In this document: positions 7,530 through 18,559 of the stretch, piece by piece | How the letters are laid out: every line of letters starts with the position of its first letter | Position numbering within the stretch: the first letter of the stretch is position 1 | NCBI RefSeq assembly: GCF_000469585.1 | Contig: NZ_KI273144.1 | Span: 227,645-291,644, forward strand | Length of the DNA stretch: 64,000 nt | DNA from: Chrysiogenes arsenatis DSM 11915 | GTDB taxonomy: Bacteria; Chrysiogenota; Chrysiogenetes; Chrysiogenales; Chrysiogenaceae | Direction of reading: 5' to 3' | Made by a program: the position numbers and the translations under genes | Notes under the pieces: generated by a model | Told to the model about the DNA's origin: nothing | Database searches by the model: none | The model's input: only the letters and a program-made list of their open reading frames with translations

Positions 7530-8264
7530 CTAGTGAGCACCGCACACCACACACTCCGGATTGCGCCGCAACGCCGGAGTGATAGTCCGCATCCGCAAAA
7601 AGTCGATGTGCATCATTTTCCCATCGAGTGTTTCACCATGCCCCGTGATCTGTTTGATCGCTTCGACAGCGGCCAGACACCCGATGGTGTTTGACACCGC
7701 CCCCAGCACCCCAAATCCCATTTCATCCCAATCGTCATGCTGTGGCGGCACCATGCAGCCAAGGCATGCGGTGATACGTGGCTGCACGGTAAAGAGGTAG
7801 CCGCTCATATCGTCCATGGCCGCTTCCACCATCGGGATGCCAAGTGCAAGGCAGGCGTTATTGAGCGCCATCCGCTCGGGGAAATTGGGTCGCGACGAAA
7901 TCGCTATGTTCGCACCGCACACCATCTCCACGGTGTTCTGGTCGTTCAAGCGGACGTTATGCGTTACGACTTCCAGATCGGGACTGAGCTGCCGCAGGCG
8001 ATCGACGGCAATCTCAACGCGTGGTTGACCGATGCGGCCATATTCCATCAGGGTCTGGCGATTCATGTTGGTTTCGGTCAGGTTGCCATAGTGCGCCAGA
8101 ATCAGTTTACCAATCCCCGCGACGGCTAAACACTGCGCGGCGGCACCACCCAGTCCACCAATGCCGCCAAGAAAAACGGTCGCTTCGCGGAGTTTTTGCT
8201 GCTTTTCACGGGTGAAGTCCGGCATCATCATCTGGCGCGCGTAACGCTCGAAGTAGGTGTCCAT
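7530..8264 (-). CDS. hesA: HesA/MoeB/ThiF-family ATP-dependent adenylyltransferase
   Basis: 244 residues. The nucleotide-binding motif GGIGGLGGAAAQ is followed by N-x3-RQ (NMNRQTL), the E1-like arginine finger region. The zinc-binding pairs CLGC and CVVC match ThiF/MoeB/HesA. These enzymes adenylate the C-terminus of a small sulfur carrier. HesA proteins are commonly encoded with nif genes and are thought to help supply sulfur or molybdenum cofactor. It is the last gene of the nif block, with gcggagg as ribosome site, but is separated from nifT by an intrinsic terminator. It may therefore be expressed at a lower level. Confidence 0.85.
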   Translation of the reverse strand: MDTYFERYARQMMMPDFTREKQQKLREATVFLGGIGGLGGAAAQCLAVAGIGKLILAHYGNLTETNMNRQTLMEYGRIGQPRVEIAVDRLRQLSPDLEVVTHNVRLNDQNTVEMVCGANIAISSRPNFPERMALNNACLALGIPMVEAAMDDMSGYLFTVQPRITACLGCMVPPQHDDWDEMGFGVLGAVSNTIGCLAAVEAIKQITGHGETLDGKMMHIDFLRMRTITPALRRNPECVVCGAH

Positions 8265-8278
8265 CGGCGACCTCCGCT

Positions 8279-8315
8279 AAAAAAATGCCCCTGACAGGCG
8301 CATGCCCATCAGGGG
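8279..8315 (-). terminator. Intrinsic terminator between nifT and hesA
   Basis: Read on the minus strand, CCCCTGA and TCAGGGG (8309-8315 and 8288-8294) form a stem, with extra pairing in the loop. A run of seven T follows (8279-8285). It lies downstream of nifT and just upstream of the hesA ribosome site. Confidence 0.8.
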
Positions 8316-8345
8316 AAAGTATATACGAGATGAGCTGTTAAGGCG

Positions 8346-8558
8346 TTACAATTTCCCTACTACCATCGTTTTCGGCAGGTCGGGCTCGCTTTCATGGTGC
8401 GGGATTTCCAGTTTCCACCCGTTATCAAGGTGAAACACGCCACCCCACCCTTCTGCAAGGGGATCAAACGCTTCGACAATCGCTTCCAAATCCTTTTTTG
8501 GGACGTAGATGCGGTAGCCGCCTGCGGCGTTGGCATCTTTGCTGACCGTCACTTTCAT
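8346..8558 (-). CDS. nifT: Nitrogen fixation protein NifT (FixU family)
   Basis: A 70-residue protein directly after nifK. It has the family hallmarks: a starting MKVTVSKD, a central YVPKKDLEAIVE, then WGGVFHLDNGWKLEIP. NifT/FixU proteins are about 70 residues long, lie next to nifK in many diazotrophs, and have no known biochemical role; mutants usually still fix nitrogen. It is nine bases from the nifK stop and is the last gene before an intrinsic terminator, so it is probably co-transcribed with nifHDK. Confidence 0.88.
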   Translation of the reverse strand: MKVTVSKDANAAGGYRIYVPKKDLEAIVEAFDPLAEGWGGVFHLDNGWKLEIPHHESEPDLPKTMVVGKL

Positions 8559-8567
8559 GACTCCCCC

Positions 8568-10082
8568 TTATCTGACCATATCAAAGTTCGGGCTGTCCTT
8601 GGTTTGGCGGTCGATCTCTTCAAGCAGCGTGTTCACAATGGTGGTAAGCACGTTAATGCCACCAGTATAGCCAATGATGGAAGTGCGGTGCAGGTGGTGA
8701 CGGTCGAAAATCGGGAAGCCGATCCGTACCAGCGGAATGCCAGTTTCGCGCCACAAGAGCTTCGAATACGTGCTACCGATCATCATATCTACTGGCTTGC
8801 TAAAGAGGAGCGAGCGGTAGTGCCACATGTCTTTGCCAGGATACACTTCCCCTTCAGCGCCCAGCGGAGTACTTTCCAGCAGCTTTTTGGTAGCTTTGCC
8901 CCATTTTTTGGTCGCATTGGTAACCAGTACATGCTTGGGTTCGCCGCCCATTTCCATGATAAAGCGAGTCATGCCGTACGCCAGATCAGGATCGCCATTG
9001 ATGGCAAATGACTTGCCGAAAACCCAGTAATATGAGTCGGCAATGGCATCTACGAGACGGCCACGCTCAGACTTGATGCTTGCAGGAACTGGCTTGCCGC
9101 TCAGCTCAGCAATCGCCATAATCAGTTCGTCGGTGCCGGCAAGGCCGATAGGGTTGACAACCCGTACTTCCTGCTCCCAGCTTTTTGCGACCAGATCTTG
9201 TGTTTTGGTCGTGGCATAATCCTGCAGGAATATGGTGGCTTTTGAGTTGGGCGCGTCACGCAGCAAGTCCAGCGGTGTGCCCCCCTGATACATCTGATAT
9301 TCACCGGTTGTCGGTGAATCGAGCATCTCCGTCGGATCGCTCAGCAGCAGGCATTCGACACCGAACTCGGCAAAGATCCGCTTGATTTCGCGATAGTTCC
9401 CGATATAAGTGTCAAAACCCATAATGACGTTAATACGATCTTTTTTCGGCGCATCGCTTTTTACCCCCACTTCGCCGAGGATGGCCAGCATCATAGCGTC
9501 GTAACCGGTAATGTGCGAACCGACAAATGATGGCGTGTGCGCGGCTGGCACCGGCATATCGGCAGGGACAATCCCCTGTTCCTTGGCGTTTTTCACAAAA
9601 GATGCCAAGTCGTCGCCGATGACTTCCGCCATGCAGGTGGTGCAGACGGCGATCATCTCCGGCTTATACAGAGCGATGGTGTTTTCCAGCCCGGCGTACA
9701 TGTTGTTGTGGCCACCGAAAACGGCCGCATCTTCTGTCATGGAGTCAGAAACCGCTGGCACTGGCTCTTTAAAGTGACGCGCAAGGTGCGAACGGAAATA
9801 CGCCGCACACCCTTGCGAACCGTGCACATAAGACATGGTTTTTTCGAATCCCAGAGCGGCCAACATCGAACCAAGCGGCTGGCAGGCTTTCAGGGGATTG
9901 ATAACGAGCGCTTCGCGAGCGAAGTTCTTTTCTTTGTATTCCTCAGTTTTCGTATACGCGAGTATTTCGGCAACTTTGTCGTCGGGATGGGCGTTCTCAT
10001 ACATGCTCCGCTTGGCGCTGAGCATTTCGGTGTACACCTCATCTTTAAACATGGAGAGGTGGTCTTTTATCTGGCAGGACAT
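8568..10082 (-). CDS. nifK: Nitrogenase molybdenum-iron protein beta chain
   Basis: 504 residues from ATG 10082, with aaggag on the minus strand. A longer in-frame start at 10136 overlaps nifD and is rejected. The P-cluster cysteines are present: Cys 67 (KACQPLG), Cys 92 (GSQGCAAYF) and Cys 150 (CTTCMAEVIGDD). GFDTYIGNYREI and GGTPLDLL are conserved NifK stretches. With NifD it forms the heterotetramer that reduces N2 in the cytoplasm under anoxia. It starts 29 bases after nifD. The P-cluster ligands and Mo-type NifD partner argue for the Mo enzyme rather than an alternative nitrogenase. Confidence 0.97.
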   Translation of the reverse strand: MSCQIKDHLSMFKDEVYTEMLSAKRSMYENAHPDDKVAEILAYTKTEEYKEKNFAREALVINPLKACQPLGSMLAALGFEKTMSYVHGSQGCAAYFRSHLARHFKEPVPAVSDSMTEDAAVFGGHNNMYAGLENTIALYKPEMIAVCTTCMAEVIGDDLASFVKNAKEQGIVPADMPVPAAHTPSFVGSHITGYDAMMLAILGEVGVKSDAPKKDRINVIMGFDTYIGNYREIKRIFAEFGVECLLLSDPTEMLDSPTTGEYQMYQGGTPLDLLRDAPNSKATIFLQDYATTKTQDLVAKSWEQEVRVVNPIGLAGTDELIMAIAELSGKPVPASIKSERGRLVDAIADSYYWVFGKSFAINGDPDLAYGMTRFIMEMGGEPKHVLVTNATKKWGKATKKLLESTPLGAEGEVYPGKDMWHYRSLLFSKPVDMMIGSTYSKLLWRETGIPLVRIGFPIFDRHHLHRTSIIGYTGGINVLTTIVNTLLEEIDRQTKDSPNFDMVR

Positions 10083-10111
10083 GGTGTGACTCCTTGTTGA
10101 AATAATGGCGT

Positions 10112-11569
10112 TTACTCGCTGGCAGCTTTTTCCCACGGTGGTGTCAGCATCTTCCAGATGGGTCCGTTGACCGCCATGTCAATATCACGCGCGAAGATGG
10201 CGTAACCTTCAATGCCGTGATACGGGCCGGAATAATCCCAGGAGTGCATCTGGCGGAATGGTATGCCGGATTTCTGACACTGGTATTTTTCCTTGATCCC
10301 GGAACCGACGAGGTCAGGGCGGAGTTTTTCGATCAGTCTTTCCATTTCGTACTCGTTCAGGTCATCAACCAGTACGGTGGTGTTTTTGACGTACTCCAGT
10401 GTCCGCTGATAGTCGTCGCCATGAGCAAACTCGTATCCGGTAATGGTTGCCGGCATGCCAAGGTCTTCAAAAACCGGCATCACGTGGCGTGGGCGCAGTC
10501 CACCGACGTAGAGCATAACGCTTTTGCCTTCCACACGGGGGCGGAAGCGGGCGGTGATTTCGTCAAAGTATGGCTGATACTTTTCGGCAATCAGTTTTTC
10601 GGTGCGCTTCTGTACTTTCTTGTCGAAGTGAGCCGCGATGGCGCGCATGCTTTTGATAATCTGCGTCGGTCCAAAGAAGTTAAACTCCATCCACGGCACT
10701 TTGTAGATTTCTTCCAGGTAGCGAGCGATGTAGTTCATCGAACGGTAGCAGTGGAGCAGTACGAGCTTGGAACGTGAAACGTTTTTCAGCTCGGCCACGG
10801 TGGAATCGCCCGTCCCTTGCGAAATAACTTTCAGACCCATTTCTTCCAGAATCTTACGCGAGCCCCACGCGTCGCCACCGATGTTGTAGTCACCAATCAG
10901 CGCAATGTTGTAAGGGCTGTCTTCAACTTCGGGCGTGCCGAGTTGTTTTTCGTAGATCCAGTCCCGCAGCGCATCGTTGGCGATGTGGTGACCCAGCGAC
11001 TGACTGACGCCACGGAACCCTTCGCAACGTACCGGAACAACTGGCTTGCCGGTTTCTTCTGACTTCGTGCGCGCTACGGCTTCGATATCTTCACCGATGA
11101 GTCCAATCGGGCATTCTGACTGAATCGAAACGCCACGATTGAGTGGGAACATGGTTTCGATTTCGTCAATCATAGTGCTCAATTTTTTGTCCGCACCAAA
11201 CACGATATCCTTTTCCTGATAATCTGAAGTGATCTGGAACACGGTGAAGTTATCGACCCCCAGCGTGCCCGTCGCGTAGTTACGGCGCGTTCCCCACGAA
11301 TACTGACCGCATCCGACGGGGCCGTGGCTGATATGCAGCATGTCTTTCACCGGCCCCCAGACAACCCCTTTTGATCCTGCATAGGCACAGCCGCGAATAG
11401 TCATAACACCGGGACGGCTTTTGCGGTTGGAGGTGATATTGCATGATTCGGTATCGCTTCCCACTACTTTAAAGTGCTTTTTGCGATCTTTCTGAGTCTT
11501 TTCGGGCATCCCCTCAATGATCTCTTCGATAACCTTTTCGGCGTAGTTTTTTTCTATTGTTCCAGCCAT
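10112..11569 (-). CDS. nifD: Nitrogenase molybdenum-iron protein alpha chain
   Basis: 485 residues from ATG 11569, with ggaggcc on the minus strand. P-cluster ligands are Cys 61 (RGCAYAG), Cys 87 ([11 protein letters not shown]) and Cys 153 (SECPIGLIG). FeMo-cofactor ligands are Cys 274 ([10 protein letters not shown]) and His 442 ([12 protein letters not shown]). His 194/195 of SLGHHIAND covers the residue thought to donate protons. All key residues are present, so an active enzyme is expected. The product pairs with NifK and receives electrons from NifH. No nifE, nifN or nifB lies within the window, so cofactor assembly is encoded elsewhere. Confidence 0.97.
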   Translation of the reverse strand: MAGTIEKNYAEKVIEEIIEGMPEKTQKDRKKHFKVVGSDTESCNITSNRKSRPGVMTIRGCAYAGSKGVVWGPVKDMLHISHGPVGCGQYSWGTRRNYATGTLGVDNFTVFQITSDYQEKDIVFGADKKLSTMIDEIETMFPLNRGVSIQSECPIGLIGEDIEAVARTKSEETGKPVVPVRCEGFRGVSQSLGHHIANDALRDWIYEKQLGTPEVEDSPYNIALIGDYNIGGDAWGSRKILEEMGLKVISQGTGDSTVAELKNVSRSKLVLLHCYRSMNYIARYLEEIYKVPWMEFNFFGPTQIIKSMRAIAAHFDKKVQKRTEKLIAEKYQPYFDEITARFRPRVEGKSVMLYVGGLRPRHVMPVFEDLGMPATITGYEFAHGDDYQRTLEYVKNTTVLVDDLNEYEMERLIEKLRPDLVGSGIKEKYQCQKSGIPFRQMHSWDYSGPYHGIEGYAIFARDIDMAVNGPIWKMLTPPWEKAASE

Positions 11570-11630
11570 AAGTGGCCTCCATGTAAGTTTATGTTCCTTC
11601 TCCACAATGCTTAACAGTTATCGCTGGGTG

Positions 11631-11717
11631 GCGTACTGTTCCAAGAGCGAGCCCGGATGGCGAGCGGCAGGCATTCGAGAGCAGGATTGCGGAGCATGCC
11701 TGCGAGGGACAGTACGC
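11631..11717 (-). promoter_or_regulatory. Nested stem-loop between nifH and nifD
   Basis: Outer arms GCGTACTGT (11631-11639) and ACAGTACGC (11709-11717) pair and extend by three more pairs. Inside them GCAGGCAT (11667-11674) pairs with ATGCCTGC (11695-11702). No T-run follows on the minus strand, so it is not a simple terminator. Stem-loops here are known in other diazotrophs, where they protect the abundant nifH message or reduce readthrough into nifDK. Confidence 0.65.
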
Positions 11718-11735
11718 AAACAAGCCTTTCACCAA

Positions 11736-13284
<1,549 letters not shown>

Positions 13285-13954
13285 ACACATCGGGAATCGG
13301 CGGTAAAAACAACCACAATCCGACCAGCAGCGCGTAACAGAGCAGTGTTCCCTGCCACTCGGCTCCCCAGAGTTTTAACGCAGAGCCGAAGGAGCGCTTG
13401 AACCGCAACCCCGCATAATTCACCGCCGAAATCTCGTCGAGCAGCAAATGGGTCAGATATCCCAGCCCCAGAAAGATGCCAGACCACCACGCGAAAAGGC
13501 GATCACTGCCTGGAAGTGCCAGCGCAAACCACACTGCCGTGCCCGCCAAAGCGACAGCCGCCGGGATACTGTGCCAAATCCCACGGTGCACCGTAGTCTT
13601 GCGAAACGCAAACTCAATCCCTTTGCGGACACCAAAAAAGAGCAGCAAGAAGAGTGGTGGCAGCGCCCACGCCGGAATTGTTGTGACAAAGGAGAGGGCG
13701 AGGATGTACCCAACAGCCAAGGCCAGGCAGGTGATAATGCCACGGGCGGGGAGCGAACTGTCGGAATCGATATCAGGCAAGACGCCGCCAAATGTCCCGA
13801 TTGTCAGCAGGAGGCCACCCTGCAACGGAGAAACCATGCCGTGAGCCGCTAAGAATGCCGCGCCGCTTCCAGCAATAGTTGCGGCAACGCTCAGGTGTGT
13901 AGTAAATAACGCCATAGATTCCCCTCTTACGAAAACTTTGTATACGGAAGGCTC

Positions 13955-14710
13955 ATGATCCTTGTCCACCAGCAACCACCAATTTATCTGCTTGCGAAAG
14001 ATTCGCTGAGCTTTCCCGACCCGCGGCACGCTGGCGACATGGCACCGCTCTGCGTGGGGGGCGATCTTGGCGCGAGTCGGCTGCTGGAAGCCTATCGCCA
14101 CGGTATTTTTCCGTGGTTTATCGAAGATGGCCTGGTGCACTGGTATTCGCCCAACCCCCGTGGAGTTGTCTGGTTGACAGGATACCGCCCGCCCCGCTCG
14201 GTGCTCAAGCTTTTACGTCGCTCGGCGTGGGAAATATCATTTGATCGTAATTTCGATGCCGCCATTTTGCAATGCGCGCTGGTAAAGCGCGAGCACGAGC
14301 ACGGAACGTGGATCGCGCCGGAATTCCGTGCGGCATATGGCTGGCTGCACCGCTTGGGCTATGCGCACAGTGTCGAAGTCTACGAAAACGGTGTGTGCCT
14401 TGGTGGTTTATATGGCGTGGCCATTGGGAAATGCTTTTTTGGCGAATCCATGTTCAGCTTACAGCCCAATGCTTCCAAAGTCGCTTTTGCGGCACTGGCC
14501 AGTCTGGTGCAGCGATGGGGTTTTTCCTGTATTGATTGTCAAGTACTGACTCCCCACTTACAGATGCTCGGAGCAGAAGCAGTGGAGCGAGATACCTTCC
14601 TTGACCATGTCGCCACAAGCGTCACCGGCCCGATGCAACGCGGCCGATGGGATCTGACACTCACAGCGCCAGACGTCGCCGCGTATTTTTCCCTTCCCTC
14701 ACCGCGTTAA
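13955..14710 (+). CDS. aat: Leucyl/phenylalanyl-tRNA-protein transferase
   Basis: 251 residues, ATG 13955 behind ggaagg. It shows the Aat signature: GGDLGASRLLEAYRHGIFPW, WYSPNPRGV, the acceptor-site stretch HGTWIAPEF, and GLYGVAIGKCFFGESMFS. It moves Leu or Phe from tRNA to the N-terminus of proteins with basic N-terminal residues, marking them for ClpS/ClpAP. The length is normal for the family. Its last 12 bases overlap the convergent methyltransferase gene. Confidence 0.95.
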   Translation: MILVHQQPPIYLLAKDSLSFPDPRHAGDMAPLCVGGDLGASRLLEAYRHGIFPWFIEDGLVHWYSPNPRGVVWLTGYRPPRSVLKLLRRSAWEISFDRNFDAAILQCALVKREHEHGTWIAPEFRAAYGWLHRLGYAHSVEVYENGVCLGGLYGVAIGKCFFGESMFSLQPNASKVAFAALASLVQRWGFSCIDCQVLTPHLQMLGAEAVERDTFLDHVATSVTGPMQRGRWDLTLTAPDVAAYFSLPSPR

Positions 14711-15853
14711 GCGTGCCAGCACTTCGACATGTGTCGTGTGGGGATACATATCGTACCCACATACCGACGCCACGCGGAACCCTCTTTTCCCCTCACCCAA
14801 GTTGTGTAAATCACGCGCCAAGGTAGCGGGATTACAACTGACATAGCAGAGTTGTGTCGCACGCGAAGCGAGGATCTGTTCCGTCACCCGACGCGCAAGG
14901 CCAGTTCGCGGCGGATCGACGACAATCACATCGACGTTGCCTTCCCACGGACTCCGCTCGAGGTTGGTCGCGCAAAAACTGGCGTGCGGAAACTGACTGG
15001 TGTTCCGGCGCGCCAGCGCCAGTGCGGATTCGCTTAACTCATAGCCATAGAATCGTTGTGCCCGAGAAAGAATTGCCTGCGAAAATGTACCGGAGCCGCA
15101 ATAGAGTTCCGTTACGTTGGCCGCCAATGGTATGGCCTGCGCCACATCGTGAGCCATGCGGCGTACCACCACCGGATTGCATTGCGCAAAGCCATCGGCA
15201 CGCAACACACATCGCCCATACCCATAGTCTTCGGTAATTTCTGCGGCAAATCCGTTGAGCGGACGCGGTTTTCCACCGTCAGGGATACGGCACCCGGCCA
15301 CCACGCTATCGGAGAGTGATTGGAGAAATTGCACCGCCGTTGCTTGCTGCGCCTGCTGGGCATACCTCGTTGCCGCATCTTTAATGCCATCGCTGACCAC
15401 CAGACAATGTGGTGTTGCCACCACATCATGCGAGCCACGACGACGAAAGCCCCACGCGCTCTTTTCCATGCGAATGTGAGCGCGGTGACGATACCCCGTG
15501 ACCTGCGGCGAAGGCTCAAGCGGCAGGAACGCATCGACCACCACTTTCTGGCCAGCGCATACTTCGCGCAGCATGGCGTCTTTCAGCGCCAGTTGGTCGG
15601 GATATGCGAGATGCAAAAGTGTGCAGCCACCACATTCACGGGCATGCTGGCACGGCTCGGAGCGTCGCTGCGCTCCCGCCTCTTGTAGTTCGACCATTTC
15701 GGCCTGCGCGTAGCGCTTTTTTCCCAGCGTAATGCGTGCTAGAATCCGGTCTCCGGGACAGGTTCCGGGGACGAAAACCGCACGACCATCGTGGTATCCC
15801 ATACCGTGACCCGGTGGTGCATATTTGATGATTTCCAGAGCGATAGTGGACAT
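14699..15853 (-). CDS. RumA/TrmA-family RNA (uracil-5-)-methyltransferase
   Basis: 384 residues from ATG 15853, with aggagga upstream. The N-terminal 60 residues look like a TRAM RNA-binding domain. An iron-sulfur cysteine set follows (CQHARECGGC and a later ATPHC), as in RlmD/RumA. The SAM-binding domain has ELYCGSGTFS and VVDPPRTGL, and SCNPATLARDL carries the catalytic cysteine. Substrate is probably a uridine of 23S rRNA (as for E. coli RlmD U1939 or RlmC U747), but the exact site cannot be read. It converges on aat with a 12-base overlap. Confidence 0.88.
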   Translation of the reverse strand: MSTIALEIIKYAPPGHGMGYHDGRAVFVPGTCPGDRILARITLGKKRYAQAEMVELQEAGAQRRSEPCQHARECGGCTLLHLAYPDQLALKDAMLREVCAGQKVVVDAFLPLEPSPQVTGYRHRAHIRMEKSAWGFRRRGSHDVVATPHCLVVSDGIKDAATRYAQQAQQATAVQFLQSLSDSVVAGCRIPDGGKPRPLNGFAAEITEDYGYGRCVLRADGFAQCNPVVVRRMAHDVAQAIPLAANVTELYCGSGTFSQAILSRAQRFYGYELSESALALARRNTSQFPHASFCATNLERSPWEGNVDVIVVDPPRTGLARRVTEQILASRATQLCYVSCNPATLARDLHNLGEGKRGFRVASVCGYDMYPHTTHVEVLARLTR

Positions 15854-15963
15854 GCTTCCTCCTGTGGTGCCGCGCGCATCGTAAACGGCGGAAGCGTTGA
15901 CGTCAAACGCGAAGATAACGTTCCCCTTTGCCGAATACAAGAATGCACTTTAAAGGAGATTTC

Positions 15964-16998
15964 ATGCCGAATTCACGTCGTTTCCCCGCCGAATGGGAGC
16001 CTCAGGATGGCGTTCTGCTGGCGTGGCCACATGCCGATTCGGACTGGGCGTCCATGCTCGATGAGGTTGAGTCGGTCTTTTTTGCACTGGCAAAACACAT
16101 CAGCGCACAAGAAATCGTCCTGATTCTTTGCCCCGATCCGGAAGCTCTACGCCCCCGTTTGTTGGCCGCAGGCATTGATGCTGAGCGACTGCGCCTTGTT
16201 GGCTTGCCAACCAACGATACCTGGACACGTGACTACGGCCCACTCACGGTCATGGAAAAAGGGGTTCCCAAACTGCTCGATTTCACCTTTAACGGCTGGG
16301 GGATGAAATTTGCCGCCTGCTACGATAATCTGGCGACCCGTCGATTGCACCAACAGCGTGCGTTTGGCCATACGCCACTGGAAACAGTCGGCATGGTCTT
16401 CGAAGGGGGAAGTGTCGAAAGTGACGGGCGCGGCACATTGCTGGTGACTGCCAACTGTCTCCTGGAGGAAAACCGCAATCCGCACCTGAGCCGTCGTGAT
16501 ATTGATATTGCCCTGCGCGAACTGCTCGGCGCTCACACCGTGTTATGGCTGCATCACGGGTATCTGGAAGGGGATGACACTGACGCGCATGTCGACACTC
16601 TCGCGCGCTTGTGTCCAAACAACACCATCGCGTACGTGCAGTGCAGCGATCCATTTGATCCCCATTTTCAGGCACTCGGTGCTATGGAAAAGGAACTGCA
16701 CACGCTCCTGAGTGCGGACGGCACACCCTATCAACTCGTGCCACTCCCGTGGCCCAAAGCACAGTTTGACGAAGACGGCGCGCGACTTCCTGCCACGTAT
16801 GCCAATTATTTAGTCATCAATCAGGCCGTCCTTGTGCCAACCTATAGCGACCCTGCAAATGACCGTCAGGCTTTAGAAGCCATTGGGAGCATTTTTCCCG
16901 ATCGTACCGTCATCGGCATTGACTGTCGCCCACTTATCAAACAACACGGGTCGCTTCACTGCGTCACCATGCAAATCCCCTCAGGAGTTCTGGCATGA
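15964..16998 (+). CDS. aguA: Agmatine deiminase
   Basis: 344 residues from ATG 15964, with aaaggag upstream. A member of the guanidino-group-modifying (PAD_porph) family: FPAEWEPQDGVLLAWPH at the N-terminus, NDTWTRDYGP, FEGGSVESDGRGTLL, the His of HHGYLEGDDTDAHVD, and the catalytic Cys 333 in GSLHC. It converts agmatine to N-carbamoylputrescine and ammonia in the cytoplasm. It overlaps aguB by 4 bases, so the two steps from agmatine to putrescine are coupled. Putrescine could then feed the carboxyspermidine enzymes at 4270 and 6368. Peptidyl-arginine deiminase activity is unlikely given the partner. Confidence 0.95.
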   Translation: MPNSRRFPAEWEPQDGVLLAWPHADSDWASMLDEVESVFFALAKHISAQEIVLILCPDPEALRPRLLAAGIDAERLRLVGLPTNDTWTRDYGPLTVMEKGVPKLLDFTFNGWGMKFAACYDNLATRRLHQQRAFGHTPLETVGMVFEGGSVESDGRGTLLVTANCLLEENRNPHLSRRDIDIALRELLGAHTVLWLHHGYLEGDDTDAHVDTLARLCPNNTIAYVQCSDPFDPHFQALGAMEKELHTLLSADGTPYQLVPLPWPKAQFDEDGARLPATYANYLVINQAVLVPTYSDPANDRQALEAIGSIFPDRTVIGIDCRPLIKQHGSLHCVTMQIPSGVLA

Positions 16999-17879
16999 CT
17001 CTCCTTCGCACTGCCCTGATTCAACAAAGCTGTTCCGCTGATCGCACGGCTACTCTCGAAAAAACCACGCAGCTGATACGACAGGCCGCCGCTCAGGGAG
17101 CCAAGCTGGTGCTTTTGCAAGAGCTGCACACCTCGCTCTATTTCTGCCAGCAAGAAGATGCCAACCAGTTTGATCTGGCCGAGCCAATTCCCGGCCCTTC
17201 GACCGATTACTTTGGCGCACTGGCAAAAGAACTAAACGTTGTCATTGTCACGTCGCTTTTTGAACGACGTGCCGCTGGGCTCTATCATAATACGGCTGTC
17301 GTGCTGGAAAGTGACGGCACGATTGCCGGAAAGTACCGCAAAATGCACATTCCTGACGACCCCGGCTTTTACGAAAAATTCTACTTTACGCCGGGGGATC
17401 TCGGCTTCACCCCGATTCGCACTTCGGTTGGTACGCTGGGCGTATTGGTCTGTTGGGATCAGTGGTATCCCGAAGCGGCGCGTCTGATGGCACTTGCTGG
17501 AGCTGACCTGTTAATCTACCCCACTGCCATCGGCTGGGATCCCGCCGACACTCCCGACGAGCAAAAACGGCAATGCGACGCGTGGATTACCGCTCAGCGC
17601 GCGCATGCCATTGCCAATGGGATTCCCGTACTCAGCATCAACCGCATTGGCTTTGAAAGCGACCCCGCCAATCCCTGTGGTGGCATTCAGTTCTGGGGCA
17701 ATAGCTTCGCCTGCGGACCGCAAGGGGAATTCCTGTGGCATGGCGATGACCAGAGCGAAGGGGCGTTTGTCGTCGATATCGATATGGCTCGCTGCGAAAA
17801 AGTGCGCCGCATCTGGCCTTTTCTGCGCGACCGACGCATTGACGCATTTGGCGACCTGACGCGCCGCTATCGCGACTAA
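16995..17879 (+). CDS. aguB: N-carbamoylputrescine amidase
   Basis: 294 residues, coupled to aguA by an ATGA overlap. A nitrilase-superfamily hydrolase with the Glu-Lys-Cys triad at Glu 43 (LLQELHTS), Lys 116 (YRKMHIPDDPGF) and Cys 153 (VLVCWDQWYPE). It releases putrescine, CO2 and ammonia from N-carbamoylputrescine. YEKFYFTPGD and the overall length are those of AguB. An intrinsic terminator follows at 17932. Confidence 0.95.
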   Translation: MTLLRTALIQQSCSADRTATLEKTTQLIRQAAAQGAKLVLLQELHTSLYFCQQEDANQFDLAEPIPGPSTDYFGALAKELNVVIVTSLFERRAAGLYHNTAVVLESDGTIAGKYRKMHIPDDPGFYEKFYFTPGDLGFTPIRTSVGTLGVLVCWDQWYPEAARLMALAGADLLIYPTAIGWDPADTPDEQKRQCDAWITAQRAHAIANGIPVLSINRIGFESDPANPCGGIQFWGNSFACGPQGEFLWHGDDQSEGAFVVDIDMARCEKVRRIWPFLRDRRIDAFGDLTRRYRD

Positions 17880-17931
17880 AACTTTTTTGTGGCATTTTTT
17901 TTGCTTGACGTCATCAATCTAAATTGAATAC

Positions 17932-17958
17932 AAACCGTTCAGCGCATGAACGGTTTTT
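17932..17958 (+). terminator. Intrinsic terminator after aguB
   Basis: AAACCGTTC (17932-17940) and GAACGGTTT (17948-17956) form a 9-pair stem with a 7-base loop, followed by TTTGTTT. Confidence 0.85.
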
Positions 17959-18064
17959 GTTTCGCCCCACGCCAAACAAAAAGGCGGAAGCGTGCCTACT
18001 GAGGATATGTGTCCGCGAAATTGCCCTGTCCACGAAAAGCCATGAGTCATTGCAGTATCCACCC

Positions 18065-18124
18065 GTCATCTCGAACGCAGTGAGAGATCTCAGATTTCTC
18101 CTCGCTGCGCTCGTTCGAAATGAC
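18065..18124. repeat. Interspersed palindromic repeat, full copy
   Basis: The 60-base element starts GTCATCTCGAACGCAGTGAG and ends in its imperfect inverse CTCGTTCGAAATGAC. Half copies occur at 22798-22878 and 26947-26996. All lie in spacers of the 18-28 kb region. The text resembles a palindromic repeat seen in many unrelated genomes. It fills most of the 338-base gap between aguB and the EPS regulator; otherwise I see only the terminator there. Confidence 0.75.
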
Positions 18125-18217
18125 GTTCAATAACAGGCATTGGTTATCAGATTTTTCTCCACTTCGTTTGCTTCGATGAAAAAAATAGCATCGCCTTTTC
18201 TAAAGGATCCCACACAC

Positions 18218-18559
18218 ATGAACAGCGACCTTCATAATGAATATCAAATTCTACGCCAGCTCGAACTTCAGCAAGGGGAACTGAGCCAGCGCCGCCTTGC
18301 GAAGGCAATGGACTGCAGCCTTGGCAAAGTGAATTACGTCATGAAAGCTCTAGTAGAAAAAGGGTTTGTCGAACTGCGCAACTTCTGTGAGAATGACGAC
18401 AAGCGTGTCTACAAATATCTTCTAACCCCCGAAGGGCTCAAAGCGAAATACCGCATGGGAAAACTCTATCTGCAAATGAAAATCGACGAATACGAACGGC
18501 TCCAGCAGGAAATTGAACTGCTGCGCCGCGAAGTTTCCCCTGAGCGTGACGACACATGA
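18218..18559 (+). CDS. MarR/winged-helix EPS-associated transcriptional regulator
   Basis: 113 residues from ATG 18218, with aaagga upstream; a longer in-frame start at 18140 has no ribosome site. The winged helix is residues 5-80: LRQLELQQGELSQRRLAKAM, then the recognition helix GKVNYVMKALVEKGFV and a wing ending in YKYLLTPEG. A coiled-coil-like tail follows (MKIDEYERLQQEIELLRREV). It matches the small MarR-type regulators found at the head of exopolysaccharide clusters, and here it does precede one. Its DNA target cannot be read. It overlaps the ligase gene by 4 bases. Confidence 0.82.
   Translation: MNSDLHNEYQILRQLELQQGELSQRRLAKAMDCSLGKVNYVMKALVEKGFVELRNFCENDDKRVYKYLLTPEGLKAKYRMGKLYLQMKIDEYERLQQEIELLRREVSPERDDT

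Noticed and set aside
17924..18133. Small plus-strand ORF of 69 codons after aguB
   Set aside because: It runs through the terminator at 17932-17958 and the palindromic repeat at 18065-18124 and shows no protein pattern.
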